A stretch of 14,555 bases of DNA. It comes from an uncultured Asticcacaulis sp. GTDB lineage: Bacteria > Pseudomonadota > Alphaproteobacteria > Caulobacterales > Caulobacteraceae. The stretch spans positions 1 through 14,555 of the forward strand of contig CAMLLA010000057.1 of NCBI GenBank assembly GCA_946480525.1, given 5' to 3'. Below are positions 1 through 9,083 of the stretch, in pieces; the first letter of the stretch is position 1; every line of letters begins with the position of its first letter. The notes under the pieces were generated by a model. It saw only the letters and a program-made list of their open reading frames with translations, made no database searches and was not told the DNA's origin. The translations under genes were made by a program, and so were the position numbers.

Positions 1-2904
<2,904 letters not shown>

Positions 2905-2927
2905 TCGCTCGCTTGCAAAAGAAAACT

Positions 2928-2963
2928 GAAGCCCCTGGGGTCCGCCTCAGGGGTTTCTTTTTT
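2928..2963 (+). terminator. Intrinsic terminator of rpoC
   Basis: A 9-bp stem, CCCCTGGGG pairing with CCTCAGGGG (2932-2953, one G-T pair), closes a TCCG tetraloop. Flanking GAA and TTC can extend the stem. The T-tract TTTCTTTTTT follows immediately at 2954-2963. It lies 24 nt after the rpoC stop codon, so it should end the rpoB-rpoC transcript and insulate the TonB receptor gene downstream. Confidence 0.92.
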
Positions 2964-3044
2964 GCCGGAGGCGACCGGTTTTCTGACGCAATACCTGCTA
3001 TACGATACCTTCTGGACTGATTTGCTATTCCGACCGCACGGCAC

Positions 3045-5315
3045 ATGACGCACAGAGCATATTTAGGGGGAATGATCTGCGCGCTCGCGTGGGCGGCGGT
3101 GACGCCAGTCATGGCACAGACCGCTCCGGCGGCTGAGCCGGCCAAGCACACGGACAACGGCGAAGATGCGGCCGGAGACAAGGCCTGCGAACGCGCCGAA
3201 CCGACGGACGAGGACACGGAAACCGAAGCTTGCGAACCTGAAGAGGAGGGCGAGCCCGTCGTCGTAAACGGCAAGCGCGCGCTTAATCGTATCGACCGCC
3301 AGGTCTACGACGTTTCAAAGGACCCCGACAACGGCACCGGAACGACGGGCGAAGCGCTGGAAAAGGTTCCTGGCGTCAATGTCTCGCCGACGGGCGATGT
3401 AACCTTGCACGGCAATTCGGTCGAAATTCTGGTCAACGGCAAGCCATCGCCGTTGTTTTCCGGTGACAATCGTGCGGCGGCCCTCAGGGCCATGCCTTCG
3501 GGCACGATATCGTCAATCGAGGTCATGTCCAATCCAGGTGCGCAGTACGGCTCATCGAGCGCGGGCGGCATCATCAATATCGTGACCAAGAAGGCCAGTC
3601 TGCCCGGTATGTTCGCGGACATGAACGGCCAACTGACCTCGACGGGCGGCTATAGCGCTGGTGGCTTCCTTCAATACAATCGCGGCCGGTTCGCGACCCT
3701 TGCGTCACTTAACGCGTCGGAATATCGCAACCGGTCGCGCAGCCGATCGTCGCAGGCCGAACTGGACGGCGATGGTCTGCCGCTGCGGTCGACGGACAAT
3801 GCCGGGGTGAGCAAGTCCGCCAGCCGCTCCGTCTATGGCAATGCCACGGTCGACTATGATGCCGGGCCTTTCGACACCGTCACCGGCCTGGTCAATTTCA
3901 CCACCATGTCCGGAACGTCGCAAAGCACCGGTGAGACGACGATCCGCAATGCCGCGGGCGTCGTGACGGACCGGTATGACAGCTCCGGCGCTTCGGACTT
4001 CGATAACCGGACGATGACGCTGGGCCTCGGCTGGACGCACGTCGGCAAGACCCTGGGCGAGACGCTGAAGGTCGATGCCAAGGTGACGCGCGAGACGACA
4101 CAGTCGGACGGTGATTTCCTGATGAATTATGCGCTGTCGAGCATTCTTCGCAGCGGCAGCCAGCGCCGCCAGCCGAGTGAAACCGACAGCGAAGTGACGA
4201 AATCGACCCTAAGCATCGACTACAATGGCTATATCGGCGACGATCAGATATCCGCCGGAGCGCAGATCGACCGCGACGACACTCTTCAGAATAGCCAGAT
4301 ATTCAGCCCTTATGAGCCGGGCGTCACGGCCATGGCGGCCAATCCGCTGCTGACCAACCGCTTCGCCTACCGCCAGACGATCAGTGCGGCCTATGTCACC
4401 TACCAGAAGGCATTGGGCGATCATTGGGTCATGCTGGGCGGTATTCGCGCCGAGGGCCTGGACTACCAAAGTCCGGACGCGGCCGGCGGTGCGCCCGTCA
4501 GTATGGCCTATACCAATATCAACCCCAGCGTCTTTGCGACCTATGTCATTTCCGACGCGCGCAAGATCCGGCTGAACTATTCGCGCCGGCTGCAAAGGCC
4601 GACGCCGTTCGATCTCAATCCGTCGCTGACCTACGTCAACGCGCAGACGGTGCGGGCAGGGGCACCGACGCTGAAGCCCCAGGAAATCAGTTCCTTCGAG
4701 GCGTCCTATGAGTACGCGAAGATGGCGGCCAGCTATTCGGTTCGGCTCTATAACCTCGACAACGACCGGGTGATCAACCCAGTGACGGAAATCATCCCGG
4801 ATCCGCAAGGCGCGGGCAACCAGGTCGTCCTGATATCGCGACGCAATGCAGGATCCAGCCGGCAGACGGGCGTACAGATGAGTTACGCCAATACCGTTGG
4901 CGAACGCTGGTTCGTAAACGCCGACCTCGATATCTACCACATGGATATGCGTGTGCCGGATGCCCCAGGGCAACGGTCCATGGTCACCTCCAGCGGCCGG
5001 TTCGGCATCAGCTACCGGACGGAGAAAAGCACAATTGCTCTCAACGGCTATTTCACGGGCAAGCGTATGACGGGAGACGGTTATGTTTCGGGCTTCAGCG
5101 GCGGGACGCTGGCCTGGTATCGCGACGTGACGCGGGACCTAACCGTGACGGTTGCGGTCAATGACCTCTTCAGGCCGCGTGAGACTCTGGTCGTGCGTGA
5201 TATCGGCACTGTTCGCAGCTCAGCGGCGTCGAGCCAGAGGGCGCCGATCTTCGAAATCAGACTCAGCCGGCGGTTTGCATCGGGCAGCTTCGCGCTTCAG
5301 GACATGCATCCCTGA
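3045..5315 (+). CDS. TonB-dependent receptor / outer-membrane beta-barrel protein
   Basis: This is a predicted outer-membrane receptor that would import a ligand with energy from TonB-ExbBD; the substrate cannot be read from the sequence. Residues 1-24 form a signal peptide (hydrophobic core GGMICALAWAAV, likely cleavage after VMA). Residues 25-70 are a very acidic linker with two cysteines (C48, C63). EPVVVNGKR near residue 70 may serve as the TonB box. The plug domain covers about 83-182, with EALEKVPGVNV, a VEILVNGKPSP strand, and IEVMSNPGAQYGSSSAGGIINIVTKK style elements at its end. The barrel runs to about residue 744, and its last strand ends FEIRLSRRF. The layout resembles the OMP_b-brl_3 branch of the family. 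A 12-residue tail follows the final aromatic residue, which is unusual. The start is uncertain: ATG 3045 has a weak ribosome site, and the in-frame ATG 3072 has AGGGGG only 1 nt upstream. Starting at 3045 gives the better signal peptide. I see no convincing promoter in 2964-3044. Confidence 0.9.
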   Translation: MTHRAYLGGMICALAWAAVTPVMAQTAPAAEPAKHTDNGEDAAGDKACERAEPTDEDTETEACEPEEEGEPVVVNGKRALNRIDRQVYDVSKDPDNGTGTTGEALEKVPGVNVSPTGDVTLHGNSVEILVNGKPSPLFSGDNRAAALRAMPSGTISSIEVMSNPGAQYGSSSAGGIINIVTKKASLPGMFADMNGQLTSTGGYSAGGFLQYNRGRFATLASLNASEYRNRSRSRSSQAELDGDGLPLRSTDNAGVSKSASRSVYGNATVDYDAGPFDTVTGLVNFTTMSGTSQSTGETTIRNAAGVVTDRYDSSGASDFDNRTMTLGLGWTHVGKTLGETLKVDAKVTRETTQSDGDFLMNYALSSILRSGSQRRQPSETDSEVTKSTLSIDYNGYIGDDQISAGAQIDRDDTLQNSQIFSPYEPGVTAMAANPLLTNRFAYRQTISAAYVTYQKALGDHWVMLGGIRAEGLDYQSPDAAGGAPVSMAYTNINPSVFATYVISDARKIRLNYSRRLQRPTPFDLNPSLTYVNAQTVRAGAPTLKPQEISSFEASYEYAKMAASYSVRLYNLDNDRVINPVTEIIPDPQGAGNQVVLISRRNAGSSRQTGVQMSYANTVGERWFVNADLDIYHMDMRVPDAPGQRSMVTSSGRFGISYRTEKSTIALNGYFTGKRMTGDGYVSGFSGGTLAWYRDVTRDLTVTVAVNDLFRPRETLVVRDIGTVRSSAASSQRAPIFEIRLSRRFASGSFALQDMHP

Positions 5316-5388
5316 CCGCCGCGGCACTTGCATATCGAAAGCTTATCCGGACCGTGATTAGCATCGCGAAACTTCCGGGGAGACCGCC

Positions 5389-6516
5389 ATGCAGAAGGCA
5401 CCTGTCCTTTACACGCCCGCTGTCGAAGTTCCGCAGCCGGACGAGGCGGAGACAATCGCCGAACTGTCGGCCATCCATATCAGCAGCATGCGGCGGGCAA
5501 CGGACGATCCCCACGATATTCAGCGCGCGCAGCATAGCAAGAGCCATGGCCTGCTGATCGGGCGCCTGGAGGTCCTGGACGACCTCGATGAAACACTGGC
5601 ACAAGGCGTTTTCTCGCATCCGGATGTCTATGACACCGTCGTCCGGTTATCGACGGTGCCGGGAGAAATCCTGCCCGATGCCTTCGGCACACCGCGCGGA
5701 TTCGCGATAAAGCTCATAGGGGTCGAAGGCGAGCGTCTGCCGGGTTCGGAAGGTGCGGTGACCCAGGACTTCATCATGGTCAACATGCCGGCCTTCGGGG
5801 CCCCCAGTTTGAAGGCCATGGTCCCGCCGATGAAGGGGCTGGCGGCGATCAGCGGCCGTATGGAAGAAATCAGGATGGCGACCGCCGCCGTCGCACGCGT
5901 TACCGAAGCTTTTATCGAAGGGGCGGGGAGCAGCGTGCCCGGCCTGCGCGCGATCGGTGGCGAGCCGCCGCGCCATCCCCTTGGCGAGACCTATTTCAGC
6001 CAGGTGCCGATCCTCTATGGTCCGTACATGGCCAAGCTGTCACTGGCGCCGCGTTCGGCCAATCTGACGAAACTCTCCGGTAAACGGATCGATACGGACA
6101 GTGACAAGGTTGCGTTGCGCAAGCTGATGAATGCACATTTCGAAATGCAGGGCGGCGAGTGGGATCTGCGCGTACAGTTGTGTACGGATCTGGAAACCAT
6201 GCCGGTTGAGGACAGTACGCACCCGTGGCCTGAGGAGGAAAGCCCCTGGCAAACCGCGGCGCGTCTGACCATAGAGCCTCAGACGGCGTGGAGCGAGGAG
6301 CGCGCTCAGGTTATTGACGATGGCATGTCGTTCAACCCCTGGCATGGCGTCGCCGTGCATCGGCCGCTCGGCTGGGTGCAACGCGCCCGAAAGCACGTCT
6401 ATGAAGCGTCGGTCCGCACGCGCGGCCAGAGCCACGGCCTGACTGTTACCGAACCTGATGGCGTAGACTATCTGTTCGCAGATGAGCCGAAAGAGGCCGA
6501 AGTCTTCTATCCGTAA
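5389..6516 (+). CDS. Catalase-like heme protein (y4iL-like branch)
   Basis: This 375-residue protein of the catalase superfamily is shorter than a typical mono-functional catalase (about 480 residues or more) and probably binds heme in the cytoplasm. Key catalase positions can be matched by eye. The distal His is H49 in AQHSKSHG. Arg 86 is in VRLSTVPG, like catalase RFSTV. GTPRGFAIK (100-108) matches DPRGFAVK. The distal Asn is N132 in FIMVNMPAF. The proximal R-x-x-x-Y motif is R334-K-H-V-Y338. HRPLGW followed by RARKHVYEAS is typical of the small catalase-like proteins described from rhizobial y4iL. No signal peptide is visible. The start is supported by GGGGAGA (5377-5383), 5 nt before the ATG. 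The gene is 73 nt downstream of the receptor with no terminator between, so co-transcription is possible. True catalase activity is not assured; peroxidase, allene-oxide-synthase-like or other heme chemistry remains open. Confidence 0.88.
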   Translation: MQKAPVLYTPAVEVPQPDEAETIAELSAIHISSMRRATDDPHDIQRAQHSKSHGLLIGRLEVLDDLDETLAQGVFSHPDVYDTVVRLSTVPGEILPDAFGTPRGFAIKLIGVEGERLPGSEGAVTQDFIMVNMPAFGAPSLKAMVPPMKGLAAISGRMEEIRMATAAVARVTEAFIEGAGSSVPGLRAIGGEPPRHPLGETYFSQVPILYGPYMAKLSLAPRSANLTKLSGKRIDTDSDKVALRKLMNAHFEMQGGEWDLRVQLCTDLETMPVEDSTHPWPEEESPWQTAARLTIEPQTAWSEERAQVIDDGMSFNPWHGVAVHRPLGWVQRARKHVYEASVRTRGQSHGLTVTEPDGVDYLFADEPKEAEVFYP

Positions 6517-6532
6517 AGCGACACATCGGCCC

Positions 6533-6561
6533 TTGACGAGACGTTACCTATAGGTTACATG
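6533..6561 (+). promoter_or_regulatory. Probable promoter of the membrane protein-XRE operon
   Basis: TTGACGA (6533-6539) is an almost perfect Caulobacter-type -35 element. After 14 nt, GTTACATG (6554-6561) matches six of eight positions of the GCTANAWC -10 consensus. The -10 sits at the centre of the 34-bp palindrome, so a protein bound there would block polymerase. Transcription would start near 6568, leaving a leader of about 24 nt before the ATG. The placement is inference from consensus matching. Confidence 0.55.
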
Positions 6562-6576
6562 TAACCTATAGGTAAC
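6543..6576. promoter_or_regulatory. 34-bp perfect palindromic operator with nested sites
   Basis: The stretch 6543-6576 equals its own reverse complement over all 34 bases, with its centre between 6559 and 6560. It is built from two 16-mers, GTTACCTATAGGTTAC (6543-6558) and GTAACCTATAGGTAAC (6561-6576). Each is itself palindromic except for one pair, and each contains the perfect 10-mer ACCTATAGGT (6546-6555 and 6564-6573), repeated at an 18-bp spacing. The middle forms a third dyad, GTTACATGTAAC (6554-6565). The array lies over the spacer and -10 of the likely promoter and 15 nt upstream of the first gene. It is the expected kind of binding site for a dimeric XRE regulator, most simply the one encoded two genes downstream. 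No T-run follows, so it is not a standard terminator of the catalase-like gene. Confidence 0.78.
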
Positions 6577-6591
6577 TTTAAGGGGTGTGTC

Positions 6592-7041
6592 ATGGACAAT
6601 GAACGGCTGATGCGGCGGGCGGAAACGCACGTGGCGCTGCGCAAGGGTCTGATGATCGTCAACGCGCTGGCCTATATTGGCTGGATCGGGTCCCGAGGGC
6701 TGGCGCATGCCGAGGCCTTTGGGATAAGCGCGCCGGTTTGGGAGATCGTCCGCAACCTGTCCATGCCGGTCTGGGCGATCAGTCTGTTGTTGATCCTCGC
6801 GCAGGTCTCGGCGCTGAAACGCAATCGCGACATCGCCACCCTGGTTGACGACGAACGGTCGGCGGCAAAAACAAACCTCGCCTTCAAAAGCGGTTACGTG
6901 GTTTTGTTGATTGCAGTGGCTTGTCTCTATGCGGCGACCTTCGTCGTGCCTGATCTGGACATGCAAACCTTCCTGCCGCTGCTGCTGGCCGCCGGTGTGA
7001 CTGCCCCTGCATTTGCCGCGACCTTTTTCGGTGGCGACTGA
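6592..7041 (+). CDS. Small four-helix membrane protein, first gene of the XRE operon
   Basis: This 149-residue inner-membrane protein has no function I can name. Four hydrophobic segments are visible, at about residues 18-36, 48-72, 100-119 and 127-146. A charged cytoplasm-like loop lies between segments 2 and 3 (LKRNRDIATLVDDERSAAKT). The DDER motif in that loop, followed by a helix beginning KSGYVVLL, recalls small DUF2178-type membrane proteins often encoded next to minimal XRE regulators; this is a resemblance by eye, not a search result. The start is supported by AGGGG (6581-6585), 6 nt before the ATG. The regulator gene begins only 2 nt after its stop codon, so the two are almost certainly translationally coupled. 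It may sense a membrane or small-molecule signal and control the regulator, but that is inference. Confidence 0.85.
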   Translation: MDNERLMRRAETHVALRKGLMIVNALAYIGWIGSRGLAHAEAFGISAPVWEIVRNLSMPVWAISLLLILAQVSALKRNRDIATLVDDERSAAKTNLAFKSGYVVLLIAVACLYAATFVVPDLDMQTFLPLLLAAGVTAPAFAATFFGGD

Positions 7042-7043
7042 CC

Positions 7044-7253
7044 GTGGCGGACAGGCTCAGGAACAGGCTGAAAGATTATCGTACGGCGCGCAGCCTGACC
7101 CAGGCCGACCTGGCCGTCATGGCGCAGGTGTCGCGCAAGACTATCAACACTATTGAAAACGAGGTCTTCGTGCCGTCGACGACCCTGGCGCTCAAGCTGG
7201 CGCAGGTGCTGGACGCGCGCGTCGAGGACCTCTTCTACCTGGAGAGATCATGA
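7044..7253 (+). CDS. Minimal XRE (Cro/C1-type) helix-turn-helix regulator
   Basis: This 69-residue DNA-binding protein is almost nothing but a helix-turn-helix domain. LTQADLAVMAQVSRKTINTI (residues 18-37) carries the scan and recognition helices, with the typical S-R-K-T-I-N-x-I-E-N signature. The C-terminal part (VPSTTLALKLAQVLDARVEDLFYLE) matches the closing helices of YozG-like small XRE proteins. There is no ligand-binding or dimer-sensing domain. The start is GTG at 7044, preceded by GGTGG 9 nt upstream; no ATG would preserve the conserved first helix. It starts 2 nt after the membrane protein's stop and its own TGA is overlapped by the next ATG. It probably binds the palindrome at 6543-6576 and represses its own operon; this is inferred from position and family. 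Confidence 0.92.
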   Translation: MADRLRNRLKDYRTARSLTQADLAVMAQVSRKTINTIENEVFVPSTTLALKLAQVLDARVEDLFYLERS

Positions 7254-7411
7254 AATCCCCTTACGGCAATCCATACGCCAAACCGACGACACGGGCCGCC
7301 AAGGCCGAAGCTGCAAGGCGCCGGCAATCGCTCATGATGCATGTCGCCATCTGGAGCAGTGTGCCGGCCACGGTCGTCGCCATCGCGGCTGTGTTTGCCT
7401 CACAGCCTTGA
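7250..7411 (+). CDS. 53-residue single-pass membrane microprotein at the end of the XRE operon
   Basis: An ATG overlaps the XRE stop codon as ATGA (7250-7253) and opens a 53-codon frame ending in TGA at 7409-7411. It has its own ribosome site, GGAGA (7241-7245), 4 nt upstream. Residues 1-28 are basic, with a cluster RRR at 23-25. Residues 29-50 (MMHVAIWSSVPATVVAIAAV and on) form one hydrophobic helix, and only a few residues follow. The basic side suggests an N-in single-span topology. I recognise no family. The stop-start overlap, ribosome site, clean basic-plus-helix design and end point just before the convergent gene all favour a real gene. Its product may act with the other membrane protein of the operon. 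The frame is short, so chance cannot be fully excluded. Confidence 0.68.
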   Translation: MKSPYGNPYAKPTTRAAKAEAARRRQSLMMHVAIWSSVPATVVAIAAVFASQP

Positions 7412-7412
7412 C

Positions 7413-8597
7413 TTATATGGCCTGGCCCGCGGCCCAGCCCGACGACCAGGCCCACTGGAAGTTATAGCCGCCCAGCCAGCCGGTGACGTCAACGCATTCG
7501 CCGACGAAATAGAGCCCGGGGCGCAGGCGGCTTTCCATGGTTTGGGATGACAGTTCATCGGTATTGATGCCGCCCAAAGTCACTTCCGCCGTGCGATAGC
7601 CTTCGGTGCCCATGGGCACGAGTTTCCACGTCTTGACGGCCCTGGCCAGACGATCAAGGCTTGCATTCGGCAAGTCGCCGACATTGCTTTCGCCACGCAA
7701 GTCATGCAATTCCAGCCAGCGATCGCTTAGACGCCTAGGAAGAAGCTCAGCCAGGGCATTGCCCAGTGACTGCTTGCCGCGCGATTGCTTGCGATCCAAA
7801 AGCCATTCCATCAGATTGAGGCCAGGCAGCAGGTCGATCTCTATGTCCTGGCCGGTCCGCCAGTAGCTGGAGATCTGCAAGGCCGCCGGACCCGACAGGC
7901 CGCGATGGGTGAACAGGAAACCATCCATGAACTGCGTCCTTGACGCCGTCATGCGCACCTGGACCGCCACCCCGGACAGGCCGTTGAAATCCTCAAGCTT
8001 GTCAGGACCAAGCGTGAAGGGCACCAGGGCTGGCCGCGTCTCGATAATCTCATGGCCGAACTGCCGCGCCAGCTCGTAGGCAAACCCGGTCGCGCCCATC
8101 TTGGGAATCGACAGGCCGCCGGTGGCGACGACCAGCTTTTCGCACGTCATCACGCCCTCGGACGTATCCAGTACAAATCCGCCGTCGCGATTGTCGACGC
8201 GCCGGATCTCCGTCTTCAGCCACAATTGCCCGCCGGCCGATTGCAGGTCGTCGAGCAGCATGTCGATAATGTCCTGTGCCGAGGTCTCGCAGAATAACTG
8301 CCCTTCGGTCTTTTCATAGTAGGGGATGCCGCGCTCGATCACCCGGCCGACAAAGTCCCACGGCGTGAAGCGCTTCAGCGCCGAGATACAGAAGTGCGGA
8401 TTCTGCGAGATGAAATTCTTCGGCGTCGCCTTGAGGTGCGTGAAGTTGCACTTGCCGCCGCCCGAGATACGGATTTTCTCAGCAGGCTTGCTGGCATGGT
8501 CGAGCACGACAACGTTGCGGCCGCGCCGTGCCGCCTCGATGGCGCACATCAGACCCGCCGCACCGGCGCCCAGTACAATAACGTCGAAACTGCGCAA
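7413..8597 (-). CDS. YhiN/HI0933-family FAD-dependent oxidoreductase
   Basis: This is a 394-residue soluble flavoprotein, often labelled 'aminoacetone oxidase family FAD-binding enzyme', whose physiological substrate is unsettled. The N-terminal Rossmann motif GAGAAG (residues 10-15) follows DVIVLG, and the family-specific KIRISGGGKCNFTH comes at 41-54. The C-terminal FAD-contact block (YFVGECVDVTGWLGGYN, then FQWAWSSGWAAG) is intact, so the protein is full length. The start codon is TTG at 8597. An in-frame TGA lies three codons upstream, the next methionine is inside the Rossmann fold, and GAGG (complement of 8602-8605) is 4 nt before the TTG. The gene converges on the XRE operon with a gap of 1 nt and is divergent from the SCP2 gene, with 102 nt between the two starts. 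Confidence 0.93.
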   Translation of the reverse strand: MRSFDVIVLGAGAAGLMCAIEAARRGRNVVVLDHASKPAEKIRISGGGKCNFTHLKATPKNFISQNPHFCISALKRFTPWDFVGRVIERGIPYYEKTEGQLFCETSAQDIIDMLLDDLQSAGGQLWLKTEIRRVDNRDGGFVLDTSEGVMTCEKLVVATGGLSIPKMGATGFAYELARQFGHEIIETRPALVPFTLGPDKLEDFNGLSGVAVQVRMTASRTQFMDGFLFTHRGLSGPAALQISSYWRTGQDIEIDLLPGLNLMEWLLDRKQSRGKQSLGNALAELLPRRLSDRWLELHDLRGESNVGDLPNASLDRLARAVKTWKLVPMGTEGYRTAEVTLGGINTDELSSQTMESRLRPGLYFVGECVDVTGWLGGYNFQWAWSSGWAAGQAI

Positions 8598-8613
8598 ATA
8601 GCCTCACAAATAA

Positions 8614-8641
8614 TTGCCGCAGCTTACCTTACGGCTATCTT
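8614..8641 (+). promoter_or_regulatory. Possible promoter of the SCP2-domain gene
   Basis: TTGCCGC (8614-8620), then 13 nt, then GCTATCTT (8634-8641) fits the Caulobacter-type TTGACGS / GCTANAWC promoter with two or three mismatches and correct spacing. It lies in the divergent region between the flavoprotein and the SCP2 gene and would give a leader of about 50 nt. The call rests on consensus matching only. Confidence 0.45.
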
Positions 8642-8699
8642 GCGGTGCGCCGAATTTGGCTTAAGGTCGCACCTCTAAACTATAAGGAGTCGCACGGCC

Positions 8700-9005
8700 A
8701 TGTCCGATCTGGAAACCATTACCTCGAAAATCGCCGAAAAGCTGGGGACGGAATCGGGCCTCGGCAAGATCGTGAAGCTCGACTTCGGCGGCGACGGCAA
8801 GATCCTGATCAATGGCGCGGCGGTTCCGAACAGCGTTACCAACGAAGACGGCGACGCCGATGCGACCATCCAGGTCTCGATCGACGATTTCAAGAGCATT
8901 GCTTCGGGCGCGCTCGATCCCATGATGGCCTTCATGACGGGCAAGATGAAGATCCAGGGCGATATGGGCGTCGCCCAGCGCCTGGCGCCGCTCCTCAAGG
9001 GCTGA
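8700..9005 (+). CDS. SCP2 (sterol carrier protein 2) domain protein
   Basis: This 101-residue cytoplasmic protein consists of one SCP2 lipid-binding domain. Such stand-alone bacterial proteins are thought to bind hydrophobic ligands such as fatty acyl groups; the ligand here is unknown. The order of elements fits the fold: a helix (ETITSKIAEKLGTESG), a strand VKLDFGGDGKILING, ADATIQVSIDDFKSIASGAL, then the conserved PMMAFMTGKMKIQGDMGVA block and closing helix RLAPLLKG. There is no signal peptide or membrane segment. The start is well supported by AAGGAGT (8684-8690), 9 nt before the ATG. It is a probable single-gene unit, convergent with the hydrolase gene on the other strand. Confidence 0.92.
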   Translation: MSDLETITSKIAEKLGTESGLGKIVKLDFGGDGKILINGAAVPNSVTNEDGDADATIQVSIDDFKSIASGALDPMMAFMTGKMKIQGDMGVAQRLAPLLKG

Positions 9006-9083
9006 GCCAGGGGCCGCCAAAGCACTTGAAAAGTCCCCCTGGACCCGGATCGCGATGTCACGCGATGGCGGGCCTCATGCTTA
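9006..9083. other. Convergent gap with two weak hairpins
   Basis: The 78-nt gap between the SCP2 gene and the convergent hydrolase gene holds two inverted repeats: CCAGGGG with CCCCTGG (9007-9013 and 9036-9042, 22-nt loop), and ATCGCG with CGCGAT (9049-9054 and 9061-9066, 6-nt loop). Neither is followed by a T-run on either strand. They may help transcript ending, but they are not clear intrinsic terminators. Confidence 0.3.

Noticed and set aside
2964..3044. CTGACGC and GCTATACG upstream of the receptor as a promoter
   Set aside because: Both halves resemble the Caulobacter-type elements, but they are only 7 nt apart, too close for a working promoter.
4209..4973. 254-codon open frame on the - strand within the receptor gene
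   Set aside because: It is a shadow of the receptor coding frame, with no ribosome site or known motif.
6543..6576. Reading the 34-bp palindrome as a terminator of the catalase-like gene
   Set aside because: It is AT-rich at the arm centres, is not followed by a T-run, and overlaps a -35/-10 pair directly upstream of a gene. An operator is the better explanation.
9007..9066. Hairpins between the SCP2 and hydrolase genes as intrinsic terminators
   Set aside because: The stems are short or have long loops and no T-run on either strand, so they are listed only as weak inverted repeats.
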